A stretch of 64,000 nucleotides of DNA from Furfurilactobacillus siliginis (GTDB lineage: Bacteria > Bacillota > Bacilli > Lactobacillales > Lactobacillaceae). This document shows positions 16,345 to 25,921 of the stretch, piece after piece (position 1 is the first letter of the stretch; the number at the start of each line of letters is the position of its first letter). The notes beneath the pieces are model-generated. The model was not told the origin of the DNA and searched no databases. It saw only the letters and a program-made list of their open reading frames with translations. Location: positions 76,829-140,828 of the forward strand of contig NZ_JQCB01000005.1 of NCBI RefSeq assembly GCF_001437435.1, in the 5' to 3' direction. Position numbers and translations under genes: made by a program.

Positions 16345-16917
16345 TTATTTAAAGACGGGGCGACTGTTACGGTACAAAATATCTTCCTTTTTCTCCAAGA
16401 CGTTTGCATAGCGTGCGGCTGCAAAGAAATAGTCAGAAAGACGGTTGATGAATATTAAAACATCTGGATTGATGTCATCTAGTGATTGCAAGGCGACAAT
16501 TTCACGTTCTGCACGTCTAGTTACCGTTCTGGCGTAATGCAGCGCCGAGGCAGTTTGAGTCCCGCCGGGCAAGATGAATTTTTGAACTTGCGGGGCTACG
16601 GCTGTATAGTCATCAATCTTCTTTTCTAGCCATCCAGTTGCTGTGCCATCATTGTTGAAGATGTACTCGTGCCGTGTATCACCCTTTAAAGTGGCTAAAT
16701 CAGTTCCAGCATCAAAGAGTAATTGTTGGATTTCAGTTAACTCATCATATAGTACGTTTGTTTTGTCGTTCAACCCAGAAATAATAAATCCAATCCAAGA
16801 GTTGAGCTCGTCGACAGTACCGTATGCGTTGACGCGAGGATCGTTTTTATCAACAATTTTTTTGCCAATGATTCTGGTTTGACCGTGATCACCGGTTTTT
16901 GTATAGATTTTAACCAT
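16345..16917 (-). CDS. PduO-type cob(I)alamin/corrinoid adenosyltransferase
   Basis: This enzyme transfers the 5'-deoxyadenosyl group of ATP to cobalt(I) corrinoids. The 190-residue protein has the N-terminal ATP loop KIYTKTGDHGQTRI, the YGTVDELNSWIG motif, the catalytic RRAEREI near residue 134, and NRLSDYFFAAARY near residue 158. The ribosome site AAGGAG lies 7 bases before ATG. It is the first gene of a two-gene minus-strand unit, divergent from the large cob operon. It probably adenosylates biosynthetic cobyrinate a,c-diamide, while the copy in the pdu operon (54316) serves the dehydratase. Confidence 0.92.
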   Translation of the reverse strand: MVKIYTKTGDHGQTRIIGKKIVDKNDPRVNAYGTVDELNSWIGFIISGLNDKTNVLYDELTEIQQLLFDAGTDLATLKGDTRHEYIFNNDGTATGWLEKKIDDYTAVAPQVQKFILPGGTQTASALHYARTVTRRAEREIVALQSLDDINPDVLIFINRLSDYFFAAARYANVLEKKEDILYRNSRPVFK

Positions 16918-17078
16918 AAGAAAGCTCCTTTAAATTTGAAGTTTTGTAAGAGAAAAACAATTGTTTCAAGGCTAATGTACTCCATCATCAACTAGGCATG
17001 TTGTCATATTAAAAGAACACAACAAATTCATACATCATAAGTAAACGCAAAATAACACTAATCACAGCAACTTGTTGT

Positions 17079-17108
17079 CATTGCTTGGATTGTGAGCTTT
17101 GCTATACT
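17079..17108 (+). promoter_or_regulatory. Predicted cob operon promoter with possible PocR site
   Basis: TTGCTT (17081-17086) and TATACT (17103-17108) are 16 bases apart. The block 17079-17100 (CATTGCT..GATTG..GAGCT) resembles 44801-44820 before pduA, which makes it a candidate binding site for the AraC-type activator PocR. Downstream, the leader carries an 8-bp perfect hairpin GATTATGT/ACATAATC (17141-17162) with no T tract. Confidence 0.45.
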
Positions 17109-17220
17109 TTTCGTGACCAAAGGGAAAGCGAATTCATTTTGATTATGTGCTTCTACATAATCGAGTTAAGAGACGATGTAGCTTGCTTCAAGGAATCAAT
17201 AACTGGGGAGATACAGATAG

Positions 17221-17739
17221 ATGGGTAATTCAAATGCTTTAAAACGTTCTATGCTGGCAGCACTATTGTTGGCACTTTGTGTGGTTGGAGCGAACGTTAA
17301 AATCATGGGATCGATTGCGTTAGATTCTGCACCAGCATTTCTCGGTGCAATTTTACTTGGACCATGGTTTGGTGCATTTCTTGGCTTTTTTGGTCATATG
17401 GTATCGGCATTGTTATCTGGATTTCCACTTACATTACCGGTTCATCTTATTATCGGATTTAACATGGCAGTTTGTATGTTCGTTTTTGGATGGCTACGTC
17501 GTCATTTCGGCAAAAGCAAACTAGGTTCTGTCTTAGGATCAGATGTTGTTGGATACATTTTGAACGTACCACTAGAAATTCCACTACTGTACCCGATTCT
17601 AAAAGCAACAATTTTTGCATTGTTTGTTCCACTTACTGTTGCAACTGTAGCTAATTTAGTTCTTTGTGAATTAATTTATGTTGCCTTACCAAATAGGCAG
17701 AAAGAAGCAGATTTTCTAAGCGTTGGAGTACATAAATGA
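17221..17739 (+). CDS. cblT: ECF transporter S component, probable alpha-ribazole/DMB transporter
   Basis: The 172-residue integral membrane protein has five to six hydrophobic segments and the ECF S-component look: MLAALLLALCVVGANVKI at the start and GPWFGAFLGFFGHMVSALLSGFPLTLP in the middle. First position in a cobalamin operon that also carries cblS (39341) fits CblT, the predicted S subunit for dimethylbenzimidazole or alpha-ribazole. The energising EcfAA'T module is not in the window and would be shared. The start ATG follows GGGGAG by 10 bases. The gene overlaps cobD by four bases (ATGA). Confidence 0.7.
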   Translation: MGNSNALKRSMLAALLLALCVVGANVKIMGSIALDSAPAFLGAILLGPWFGAFLGFFGHMVSALLSGFPLTLPVHLIIGFNMAVCMFVFGWLRRHFGKSKLGSVLGSDVVGYILNVPLEIPLLYPILKATIFALFVPLTVATVANLVLCELIYVALPNRQKEADFLSVGVHK

Positions 17740-18818
17740 GAACCGCGCGTCACGGAGGCAACCTTCGCGAAGTAAGTGATGCATTAAAGGTTGATCCCAA
17801 TACTTTTCTTGATTTTAGCGCCAATATTAATCCTAACGGTGTACCAACTAGCCTCAATTCTGTTGTTGAGCAGGGAATAGCGCAATTGAATAGATATCCA
17901 GATGAAAGCTATAAGACGCTTCGTGAAGCATTAGCACGACAGTTTTCTGTCACATCTGAAATGGTGAGTGTAGGTAACGGTGCTGTCGCAATATTACGAG
18001 ATGTTGCTTTAGCTTTGAAAGCAAAGCAAGCTGTTGTGGTTGAACCGGCGTTTAGTGAGTACCGTAGAAGCTTTTCAATTTTTGGGACAGAGGTATTGTC
18101 CTATCAATTGTCTGAATCGAATGACTTTTGTTTAGATGTCTCACGGTTGATTAATTGGCTTAAGAAAAATGCAACGGAAGCTCAAGTAATATGTGTTGGA
18201 AATCCAAATAACCCAACAGGTAAGTTGACAAGTCCTGAAGATTTAAGTGAATTATTGAGCTATTGTAAGGCAACTCAAAAATGGTTAGTCATTGATGAAG
18301 CTTTTATGGATTTCGTTGTAAATGATTCAGCCAGCATGATTCCGAGGATGAAGGAAAACGATCCACTGATTGTAATTCGGTCTGCGACAAAATTCTTTGC
18401 AATTCCAGGACTTCGTTTAGGATTCTCCATCACGAATAATCACGATTTAAGTGAGAAATTGAAGCGTGTTGAGGAAACTTGGTCAGTTAATACATTTGCT
18501 GAGAACTTCGGGAAAAAAATGTACGAAGATACCGCATATATTGAAAAAACGACAAGTTGGTTAGCGAATGAAAGCGCTTATTTAAAGACTTCCCTGGAAC
18601 GAGTCCCAAACGTTCAAGTTTTCTCCAGCGCCGCAAATTTCTATCTTTTTAAAGCGAACGATTCAAACCTTCGGAATCAGTTGTGGCAAGACGGTATTAT
18701 GATTCGACGCTGTGAGGATTTTGTTGGGCTGAGTGAGTACTACTACCGAGTTGCTGTTAAGTATCATCAAAGTAATGTGAAGTTAATTCAAGCGCTAACT
18801 CAGAGGCTGACAAACTGA
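17736..18818 (+). CDS. cobD: L-threonine-O-3-phosphate decarboxylase
   Basis: CobD is a PLP enzyme that makes (R)-1-amino-2-propanol O-2-phosphate, the linker that CbiB attaches to adenosylcobyric acid. The 360-residue aminotransferase-fold protein begins ARHGGNLREVSDAL and has LDFSANINPNGVP. The CVGNPNNPTGKL signature lies near residue 156, and the PLP lysine is in RSATKFFAIPGLRLGF near residue 215. No PduX-type threonine kinase is seen in the window, so threonine phosphate must come from elsewhere. Translationally coupled to cblT. Confidence 0.92.
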   Translation: MRTARHGGNLREVSDALKVDPNTFLDFSANINPNGVPTSLNSVVEQGIAQLNRYPDESYKTLREALARQFSVTSEMVSVGNGAVAILRDVALALKAKQAVVVEPAFSEYRRSFSIFGTEVLSYQLSESNDFCLDVSRLINWLKKNATEAQVICVGNPNNPTGKLTSPEDLSELLSYCKATQKWLVIDEAFMDFVVNDSASMIPRMKENDPLIVIRSATKFFAIPGLRLGFSITNNHDLSEKLKRVEETWSVNTFAENFGKKMYEDTAYIEKTTSWLANESAYLKTSLERVPNVQVFSSAANFYLFKANDSNLRNQLWQDGIMIRRCEDFVGLSEYYYRVAVKYHQSNVKLIQALTQRLTN

Positions 18819-18833
18819 AAGGTAGATGATTAA

Positions 18834-20204
18834 ATGCGTGCAATTCTTTTAGCAGGTGCAAACAGTGGGTCTGGAAAGACTACTGTTACCTTGGGTCTAT
18901 TGAAGGTATTAAGTGAAAAAATGGCTGTTCAGCCGTACAAAATTGGACCTGATTATGTAGATACGAAATTTCATTCACGTATTACTGGTCGACCATCAAG
19001 GAATATTGATAACTTTTTAATCCCAGATGAAGATATTTTAAAGTATCTCTTCCTAAAGAACACGGAGGACGTAGACATCGGGGTTGTTGAGGGTGTCATG
19101 GGCCTTTACGATGGCCTCGGATCAGACAAAGATGCCTTTTCTACCTCTGCAATCGCAAAGCTCTTACATCTTCCTGTCATTTTAGTAGTTGATGGTCATG
19201 GGATGTCTACGTCTGTTGCAGCAATCGTCAAAGGGTATGTTGCATTTGATCCAGAAGTCAATATTTGTGGCGTCATCATCAATAACATTATGGGTAAGAC
19301 ACATTTCGATTTAATTAAAAAGGCAGTCGAACGATATACCGACATTCCGGTAATAGGCTATCTACCACGTGATAAGGAGATGTCGTTACCATCTCGACAG
19401 TTGGGATTAGTACCCGATAAGGAAATCGATAAAGTAGATGAAAAAATTGATCTGGTTGCACAACACATTTCTGAAACCGTTGATGTAGACAGAATTCTGG
19501 AATTGACAAATTCCTATGATGAACAAGCTACTGATCCGCTCCAGCTATATCAAAGTAGCCTCCGTATCGGTATTGCACGTGATGAAGCATTTAATTTTTA
19601 TTATGCAGATAATTTGGAATTGATGAAGAAAGCAGGTTTGAAAATTGTATTCTTTAGCCCAATACACGATCAACAGCTACCTGAAGTCGATGCACTATAC
19701 TTCGGCGGCGGATACCCAGAAGAATTTGCCCGAGAGTTGTCAGAAAATGTCAGCATGCGAACAGCGATCAAAGAGTTTTCAGCTTCGGGCGCTCCTATCT
19801 ATGCTGAATGCGGCGGGGTAATGTACCTAGGCGACGCACTAATGATAAGGGATGATCGTTTTGAGATGGTTGGTGTCTTGTCTGGGCATAGCGAAATGAC
19901 ACCGCGATTAAAGAAATTTGGTTATTGCTATGTAGATGTTACTAACGACTGTCTGTTAGGAACGCAAGGTACGCAGCTGGTTGGACATGAATTCCACCAT
20001 TCAGTGTTTACAGTTGAAAGTTCTGATTTAAAACCTGTTTTAGAAATGAAAAAGGTTCGGGACGGCGAAGTTGTCGATACTTGGACTGGTGGATATCAAG
20101 TTGGGAATACGTTTGCTAGCTATCTTCATATTCATTTTTATCAAAATAAAGTGTTCTTTAACAACTTGATTCAGCGATTGGAGTTGGCTGTAAATGATAG
20201 CTGA
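18834..20204 (+). CDS. cbiA: Cobyrinate a,c-diamide synthase
   Basis: CbiA amidates carboxylates a and c of cobyrinic acid with glutamine and ATP. The 456-residue protein has the N-terminal dethiobiotin-synthetase-like P-loop ILLAGANSGSGKTTVTLGLL and IGPDYVDTKFH. The C-terminal class-I glutamine amidotransferase domain has the nucleophilic Cys in YAECGGVMYLG near residue 325 and the HEFHHS His near residue 385. Length is normal. It overlaps cbiB by 11 bases in the compact operon. Confidence 0.95.
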   Translation: MRAILLAGANSGSGKTTVTLGLLKVLSEKMAVQPYKIGPDYVDTKFHSRITGRPSRNIDNFLIPDEDILKYLFLKNTEDVDIGVVEGVMGLYDGLGSDKDAFSTSAIAKLLHLPVILVVDGHGMSTSVAAIVKGYVAFDPEVNICGVIINNIMGKTHFDLIKKAVERYTDIPVIGYLPRDKEMSLPSRQLGLVPDKEIDKVDEKIDLVAQHISETVDVDRILELTNSYDEQATDPLQLYQSSLRIGIARDEAFNFYYADNLELMKKAGLKIVFFSPIHDQQLPEVDALYFGGGYPEEFARELSENVSMRTAIKEFSASGAPIYAECGGVMYLGDALMIRDDRFEMVGVLSGHSEMTPRLKKFGYCYVDVTNDCLLGTQGTQLVGHEFHHSVFTVESSDLKPVLEMKKVRDGEVVDTWTGGYQVGNTFASYLHIHFYQNKVFFNNLIQRLELAVNDS

Positions 20205-21147
20205 GATGATTGTTATCGGCTTTATTCTTGATCTAATACTTGGAGATCCACCAAGTTGGCCGCATCCAGTTAAATATATGGGCAAGCTCATAGATATATT
20301 GGAGAAATCGTTTAACTTACCAAGTTATAGTCACAGGAAGAAACAGTTTTTGGGCGGGGTATTATGGCTCCTGGTAGTTGCTATTACTGGATTGTTGGGT
20401 GCTGGTATTATGTGGGTTGCCTCATTTAATTACTGGTTATTGTTAATTATAGGTAGTTATTTCTGCTACAGCTGCTTGTCCATCAAAGGATTAGCACATG
20501 AAGGGCTTAAAATTGCGCGCAGTTTACGGGAAAACAATTTGGGCCAAGCACGTAAGCAAGTCGGCATGATTGTTGGACGTGATACTCAGCAATTAGATGC
20601 TGAGGGTGTCATGGATGCAACGGTAGAAACAATTGCGGAAAACACTAGCGATGGTGTGATTGCGCCACTGATTTTTATGGCGATTGCTGGCCCAGTTGGT
20701 GGCCTGATGTATAAGGCAGTTAATACATTGGATTCAATGGTTGGCTATAAAGATGATCGTTTTAAAGATATTGGATTTGTTTCTGCAAAACTTGACGATG
20801 TCTTTAACTGGATACCAGCTCGATTTACTTGGTTACTTTTGGTAATTGCAAGCTTCTTGTTAAGATTCCATGTTCGAGAAGCAATTACGATTGGTCGACG
20901 TGATCGTGAGAAACATTTAAGCCCAAATAGTGGTTTTTCTGAATCAGTCGTTGCGGGTGCGCTAAATATTAGACTGGGTGGACCACATATGTATTTTGGC
21001 AAGCTTGTTGAAAAACCATTTATTGGTAGTAACAATGCACGTACAACAGAAATAGCAGATATTCAACGAACCGTCTGGATGTTATATGTAGCTGCTAGTT
21101 TAGGACTACTCATTACGGTTGGTTGCAGAATGCTCATCGAAAGGTAA
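20194..21147 (+). CDS. cbiB: Adenosylcobinamide-phosphate synthase
   Basis: This membrane enzyme joins aminopropanol phosphate to adenosylcobyric acid. The 317-residue protein shows the N-terminal GFILDLILGDPPSWPHPVKYMGKLID, the central RDTQQLDAEGVMDATVETIAENTSDGVIAPL, and several hydrophobic helices. Its start lies inside cbiA after a GGAG. Family length and motifs are complete. Confidence 0.95.
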   Translation: MIAEMIVIGFILDLILGDPPSWPHPVKYMGKLIDILEKSFNLPSYSHRKKQFLGGVLWLLVVAITGLLGAGIMWVASFNYWLLLIIGSYFCYSCLSIKGLAHEGLKIARSLRENNLGQARKQVGMIVGRDTQQLDAEGVMDATVETIAENTSDGVIAPLIFMAIAGPVGGLMYKAVNTLDSMVGYKDDRFKDIGFVSAKLDDVFNWIPARFTWLLLVIASFLLRFHVREAITIGRRDREKHLSPNSGFSESVVAGALNIRLGGPHMYFGKLVEKPFIGSNNARTTEIADIQRTVWMLYVAASLGLLITVGCRMLIER

Positions 21148-21156
21148 GGGAAAACA

Positions 21157-21798
21157 ATGGAGCCTGAAAATTATATTACGATTCCACATAAGATAACTGA
21201 TAAAAGTTTTGTGATGATTCAAGAAGAAATTGATCGAATTGATCCGGAGTACACTTTTAAAAATCCAATTGAGGAAGCAGTCATTAAACGTGCTATTCAC
21301 ACAACTGCGGATTTTGATTACTTACATACATTGGAATTTACACATGATGTAATTGCCAAAATACAGCATATTTTAAAGAACCACGGCACGATTTTTACAG
21401 ATACTACGATGGCACTGGCCGGAATTAATAAACGGCGCCTGGATGACCTTGGAGTTCATTATCACTGTTACATTGCAGAACCAGAAGTTTATAAAATTGC
21501 CGAGGAACGTGGGATTACTCGCTCAATGGCTGCGATTGAAATGGCTGCAAAAGTTGATACAGAAAAGCTTTTTGTGATTGGTAATGCACCGACTGCTGTT
21601 TATAAAATTCTGGAAATGACCAGAGACAAGCAGCTAAAGCCTGACGCCGTTATTGGTGTTCCCGTTGGATTCGTTGAAGCTGCTGAAAGCAAAGCGGCAT
21701 TGGCAGAAAGCGATATACCATCAATCGCTGCGCAAGGCCGTAAAGGCGGTAGTAACTTGGCTGCGGCATTAGTAAATGCGGTCTTATATAACCTTTAA
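21157..21798 (+). CDS. cbiC: Cobalt-precorrin-8 methylmutase
   Basis: CbiC moves the C11 methyl group to C12, giving cobyrinic acid. The 213-residue protein has the catalytic-histidine block VIKRAIHTTADFDYLHTLEF near residue 43, and VIGNAPTAVYKILEM plus GVPVGFVEAAESKAAL towards the C-terminus, all typical of CbiC/CobH. Ribosome site GGTAAGGG. It ends 13 bases before the cbiD start. Confidence 0.95.
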   Translation: MEPENYITIPHKITDKSFVMIQEEIDRIDPEYTFKNPIEEAVIKRAIHTTADFDYLHTLEFTHDVIAKIQHILKNHGTIFTDTTMALAGINKRRLDDLGVHYHCYIAEPEVYKIAEERGITRSMAAIEMAAKVDTEKLFVIGNAPTAVYKILEMTRDKQLKPDAVIGVPVGFVEAAESKAALAESDIPSIAAQGRKGGSNLAAALVNAVLYNL

Positions 21799-21811
21799 AG
21801 AGGGATGCAAA

Positions 21812-22939
21812 ATGAGCGAAGAAGACTTTGTCTATTACAACGGACGTAAATTGCGCAAGGGATTCACAACTGGAACGACGGCTACAGCAGCGACTGCGGC
21901 GGCAATCAACAGTATTCATGAGCAGCGAGCTCAAGAATCAGTTACCGTATCCACAGCTAATGGTCAACAGGCAACGTTTGAAGTTAAGGAATGTACATTT
22001 ACTGATACCTCAAGCACTATCGCAATCATGAAGGATGGTGGAGATGATCAGGATGCAACACACGGAATGCTGATTTATTCCACGGTAACTTTACGCAAAG
22101 ATAACGAGATTAATCTTGACGGTGGTAAAGGAATCGGACGTGTCACTCAAGAGGGATTAGCCAACAAGCCAGGCATGGCTGCTATTAATCCAACACCTCG
22201 AAAGATGATTAAACAAACCGCTAGAAAACTGCTCGGTGAGGATCAAGGTGCTGATATCGTCATTTCAGCACCTGAAGGTGAGCGCGTTGCAAAGCTAACC
22301 TATAATCCTAAGCTAGGCATTGTGGGCGGAATTTCTATATTAGGAACTAGTGGAATCGTAACTCCAATGTCTGAGGAAAGTTGGAAGCAATCAATATCCA
22401 TCGAAATGAATATTCACAAACAGCGCGGGGATGACCGAATTATTCTGACGCCAGGTGAATATGGTGAGGATTTCTTAACTAAGGAATTACACATTAGTAA
22501 TCAGCAACAGGTTCAAATGAGTAACTTTGTTGGCTACGTTCTAAAAGAAACACAGCGTCTTGGCTTTAAGCGAGTTTTACTTGTTGGAGATCTTGGAAAA
22601 ATGATTAAGGTCGCTGGTGGTATTTTCTCCACACATAGCAAGGATGCGGATGCACGTGCTGAGATAATGGTCGCTAATTTGGCACTTCTTGGAGCGCCAA
22701 CTGATTTTCTGCAGGAAGTGTACGAATGCTTAACGACTATCTCAATGATTGACTTAGTTAACGATGCAGGTTATCAGGCTGTGTATCAGAAGCTTGTTGA
22801 TCGAATTAAGTATCGGGCAGAACAGCTGGTTAATCGTGGTTCTTTCCATACTGATATTGACGCAATTATCTTTTCGAAGCATACAGGTTTCTTAGCGGCA
22901 AGCACGCCATTAGATCAGTTAGTGGAGGAATGGCAATGA
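21812..22939 (+). CDS. cbiD: Cobalt-precorrin-5B C1-methyltransferase
   Basis: CbiD methylates C1 after ring contraction in the anaerobic pathway. The protein, 375 residues from the chosen start, carries LRKGFTTGTTATAATAAAI, the typical CbiD opening, and VVISAPEGERVAKLTYNPKLGIVGGISILGTSGIV in the centre. I placed the start at 21812, 8 bases after AGAGGG, rather than at 21776, which lies inside cbiC. It overlaps cbiE by four bases. Confidence 0.95.
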   Translation: MSEEDFVYYNGRKLRKGFTTGTTATAATAAAINSIHEQRAQESVTVSTANGQQATFEVKECTFTDTSSTIAIMKDGGDDQDATHGMLIYSTVTLRKDNEINLDGGKGIGRVTQEGLANKPGMAAINPTPRKMIKQTARKLLGEDQGADIVISAPEGERVAKLTYNPKLGIVGGISILGTSGIVTPMSEESWKQSISIEMNIHKQRGDDRIILTPGEYGEDFLTKELHISNQQQVQMSNFVGYVLKETQRLGFKRVLLVGDLGKMIKVAGGIFSTHSKDADARAEIMVANLALLGAPTDFLQEVYECLTTISMIDLVNDAGYQAVYQKLVDRIKYRAEQLVNRGSFHTDIDAIIFSKHTGFLAASTPLDQLVEEWQ

Positions 22940-23538
22940 TTACAGTGTTAGGTATCGGGCCTGGAAAAGAAAGTTTACGGCTTTCTGGGACAGAGAAATA
23001 TCTACAGCAAGCTGAACAAATCGTTGGTTCTGTTCGACAACTAGATACATTGAATGTGCCAGACGATAAGAGAATTCCCTTGCCGGCATTGTCAGTATTG
23101 GAGACTTTTTTGAAGCAAAATTTAACGCGTAATATAACGATTTTAGCTTCAGGTGACCCATTGCAATACGGAATTGGTAATTGGGTGGTTAAACGTTTTC
23201 CAGCAAACCAGGTAAAGGTGATCCCAGGAATCAGTTCCATTCAGTATTGTTTTCATCAATTTCGCTTGTCGATGAATGAAGTTTTTATTACAAGTAGTCA
23301 CGGAAGAAAACCGGATTTTGACTTTTTGCTGCAACACCGAATTGTTGGCATGGTAACTGATAAAGAAATTGGCCCTTATGAGATAGCACAGGCAGTTAAG
23401 GCTAGGGGACTAAAACGAAAAATTTATATTGGAGAGCACCTCAGTTATTCAGACGAGAAACTTTCTATCAGAACAGAGGAAACTGTTGAGAAACGTCCCT
23501 ATGAATTGAATGTGGTGATTATTGAAGATGAAGGATAG
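22936..23538 (+). CDS. cbiE: Cobalt-precorrin-7 C5-methyltransferase
   Basis: This SAM-dependent methyltransferase acts at C5 and works with CbiT. The 200-residue tetrapyrrole-methylase-fold protein starts MITVLGIGPGKESLRLSG, with the P-loop-like GIGPG, and has LASGDPLQYGIGNW near residue 77 and VIPGISSIQYC. I chose the ATG at 22936 because GGAGG is 7 bases upstream of it but only one base before the ATG at 22930. Slightly overlaps cbiD and cbiT. Confidence 0.93.
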   Translation: MITVLGIGPGKESLRLSGTEKYLQQAEQIVGSVRQLDTLNVPDDKRIPLPALSVLETFLKQNLTRNITILASGDPLQYGIGNWVVKRFPANQVKVIPGISSIQYCFHQFRLSMNEVFITSSHGRKPDFDFLLQHRIVGMVTDKEIGPYEIAQAVKARGLKRKIYIGEHLSYSDEKLSIRTEETVEKRPYELNVVIIEDEG

Positions 23539-24097
23539 TGAATTTTTACGCACCAAGGTGCCTATGACCAAGCAAGAAGTACGCGCCATTAGTATCGACA
23601 AACTAGACTTACAAGGTAAAAGTCACTTCTTGGATATTGGGTCTGGAACTGGCAGCGTCAGTATTCAGGTAGCAAAAGATTTCCCCAATATACAGGTGAC
23701 CGCCATTGAACATGATTCAGATGCGATTGACATCATGAAGCAAAATATTGAGCATTTTGGGTTAACTAATATCACCTTGATTGAAGGTGAGGCACCATCA
23801 GAGATTCCCAATGTTATGTATGATGCCGTCTTTGTTGGCGGTAGTGGTAAACAGCTTTCTGAAATTGTCCAGTTTAGCACTGACCATCTATCAGAAGGCG
23901 GTTCGTTAGTGATGAACTTTATTTTGAATGAAAATGCATTTCAAGGGCTGGAAATTATGCAGAATCAAATAGGACTTGCGGATGTGATGTTTACAAACGT
24001 CGTTGTAAGCAATTGGTATCACTTGGGCCCGGGTCATTATTTCAAGCCTAATAACCCAACGTTTGTTTTGAGCGGAACCAAAATAAAAGGAGAATAA
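23528..24097 (+). CDS. cbiT: Cobalt-precorrin-6B C15-methyltransferase (decarboxylating)
   Basis: CbiT methylates C15 and decarboxylates the C12 acetate. The 189-residue Rossmann methyltransferase shows PMTKQEVRAISIDKL, the SAM-binding FLDIGSGTGSVSIQVA near residue 35, and YDAVFVGGSGKQL near residue 100, all matching CbiT. A TTG six bases upstream (23522) is a possible alternative start; I prefer the ATG. The ribosome site is poor, so translation probably relies on coupling to cbiE. Confidence 0.93.
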   Translation: MKDSEFLRTKVPMTKQEVRAISIDKLDLQGKSHFLDIGSGTGSVSIQVAKDFPNIQVTAIEHDSDAIDIMKQNIEHFGLTNITLIEGEAPSEIPNVMYDAVFVGGSGKQLSEIVQFSTDHLSEGGSLVMNFILNENAFQGLEIMQNQIGLADVMFTNVVVSNWYHLGPGHYFKPNNPTFVLSGTKIKGE

Positions 24098-24100
24098 AAA

Positions 24101-24871
24101 ATGTCAGTTGTAAGCTTTGTTGGAGCAGGACCAGGAGATAAAGATTTAATTACTTTGAAGGGATATCGTCGATTAGAAGAAGCGGATGTTGTTATCTATG
24201 CTGGCTCTCTAGTTAACCCAGAGTTACTTGATTACTGTAAAGAAGGCGCTGAGAAGTTAAATAGTGCAGGGATGACGCTTCAAGAGATCATTAAGGCAAT
24301 GAGCGATGCAGTCGCCGAGGATAAATCTGTTGTTCGGCTACAAACAGGTGACTTTTCAATCTACGGATCCATTCGTGAACAGGTTGAAGAGTTAAAAAAA
24401 TTATCAATTGGCTATGATTGTATTCCGGGTGTGAGCTCATTTTTGGGTGCAGCTTCATCACTGGGCGTTGAGTACACAGTGCCTGAGGTTTCTCAGAGTG
24501 TGATTATTACACGAATGGCTGGTCGAACACCGGTGCCTGATAGAGAGTCCTTGAGAGAACTTGCTAAACATCAAACATCCATGGCAATTTTCTTGTCCGT
24601 TCAAGGCATTCAAAAGGTTGTTAAAGAATTACGTGCTGGTGGTTATCCTGAGACGACACCTGCAGCCGTTATTTATAAGGCAACCTGGGATGATGAAAAA
24701 TATGTTTCTGGTACGTTGGAAGATATCGCTGTTAAAACACATGAAGCTGGTATTAGACGAACAGCGTTGATTCTTGTTGGTGAATTTTTGGGTGACAAGT
24801 ACAACTACTCTAAGCTGTACGATGCTAATTTTAGTCACATGTATCGGAAAAAGCAGACAGACGATGAATAA
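24101..24871 (+). CDS. cbiF: Cobalt-precorrin-4 C11-methyltransferase
   Basis: CbiF methylates C11 of cobalt-precorrin-4. The 256-residue protein begins [20 protein letters not shown] and has [15 protein letters not shown] near residue 31, [16 protein letters not shown] near residue 80 and [15 protein letters not shown] near residue 109, diagnostic of the CbiF/CobM branch. Ribosome site AAAGGAG. Its last 8 bases overlap cbiG. Confidence 0.96.
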   Translation: MSVVSFVGAGPGDKDLITLKGYRRLEEADVVIYAGSLVNPELLDYCKEGAEKLNSAGMTLQEIIKAMSDAVAEDKSVVRLQTGDFSIYGSIREQVEELKKLSIGYDCIPGVSSFLGAASSLGVEYTVPEVSQSVIITRMAGRTPVPDRESLRELAKHQTSMAIFLSVQGIQKVVKELRAGGYPETTPAAVIYKATWDDEKYVSGTLEDIAVKTHEAGIRRTALILVGEFLGDKYNYSKLYDANFSHMYRKKQTDDE

Positions 24872-25901
24872 GTTCGGTATTATTTCGCTAACAAAAAATG
24901 GCAGCCAAATTGCACGAAAAGTACATGAAGTATTGCCAGAAAGCGAACTTTTCATTCCAGATAAATATGCCTTAGCAAAGGAAAAATCCTTTCCCAAAGG
25001 TGGTTTTAAAACCTGTTTCACACAAATCTTTCAAAAATTCGATTGTGTTATATGTGTGATGGCCACTGGCATCGTTGTCCGTTCAATTGCTGGCCTTGTA
25101 CAAGACAAAACAATCGATCCAGCGGTACTAGTGATGGATGAACAAGCGAATCACGTGATTAGCTTATTATCTGGACATGTGGGTGGTGCTAATGAATGGG
25201 CAAATGAATTAGCCACTTTAATGAATAGTGACCCAGTTATTACAACCGCAACAGATACAGAACATGTTCAAGCATTAGATGTGTTAGCGGACAAGTATGA
25301 CGGATGGTATGCGGAATTTAAGCGCGTTACAAAGCGTATCAACGGCCGTTTGGCAGACGGCTTGCCAGTTGCACTATATATCGAACCGAGCTTAGTTAAG
25401 AACGATGTATCAACCACGGGCTTTACTGTTTTGGAAGATATCAATCAACGATCAGATAATATGCCATTAATTGTAATTTCTGATCGGATTAATTTCCCGA
25501 AAATGGCTGACACCATCTTTGTTGTTCCAAAGGTTAATGTTGTTGGCGTTGGTTGTCGAAAAGACGTTAGTTTCAGCATGATGCAAGAAGCATTTTCAGC
25601 ATTTTGTGAGGAACGTAAAATTGCGTGGCAATCAATAGTCGGTATCGCTTCGATTGAAAAAAAGGAACACGAACAGGCGATACACTATCTGGGGCGTGTG
25701 TTAGATGTGGTACCTCAGTTTTATACGGCTGAACAATTATCTACTGTAGAGAGCAATTATCCACAATCGGCGTTTGTTAAAAAAACAGTTGGTGTGGGAA
25801 GTGTTGCAGAAACTTCGGCTGATATTGCGGCAAATAGTCGAGTAGTCGGTAAAAGATTTGCTCACAATGAAATTACTTTTGCATTAGCACAAAAAAAATA
25901 A
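24864..25901 (+). CDS. cbiG: Cobalt-precorrin-5A hydrolase
   Basis: CbiG opens the delta-lactone and extrudes C20 as acetaldehyde, the ring-contraction follow-up in the anaerobic pathway. The 345-residue protein from ATG 24864 begins [20 protein letters not shown] and contains [44 protein letters not shown] and a C-terminal [18 protein letters not shown], covering the N-terminal, central and C-terminal CbiG domains. The start overlaps the cbiF stop. Confidence 0.95.
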   Translation: MNKFGIISLTKNGSQIARKVHEVLPESELFIPDKYALAKEKSFPKGGFKTCFTQIFQKFDCVICVMATGIVVRSIAGLVQDKTIDPAVLVMDEQANHVISLLSGHVGGANEWANELATLMNSDPVITTATDTEHVQALDVLADKYDGWYAEFKRVTKRINGRLADGLPVALYIEPSLVKNDVSTTGFTVLEDINQRSDNMPLIVISDRINFPKMADTIFVVPKVNVVGVGCRKDVSFSMMQEAFSAFCEERKIAWQSIVGIASIEKKEHEQAIHYLGRVLDVVPQFYTAEQLSTVESNYPQSAFVKKTVGVGSVAETSADIAANSRVVGKRFAHNEITFALAQKK

Positions 25902-25921
25902 ACTTTTAGGAGAAATAAATT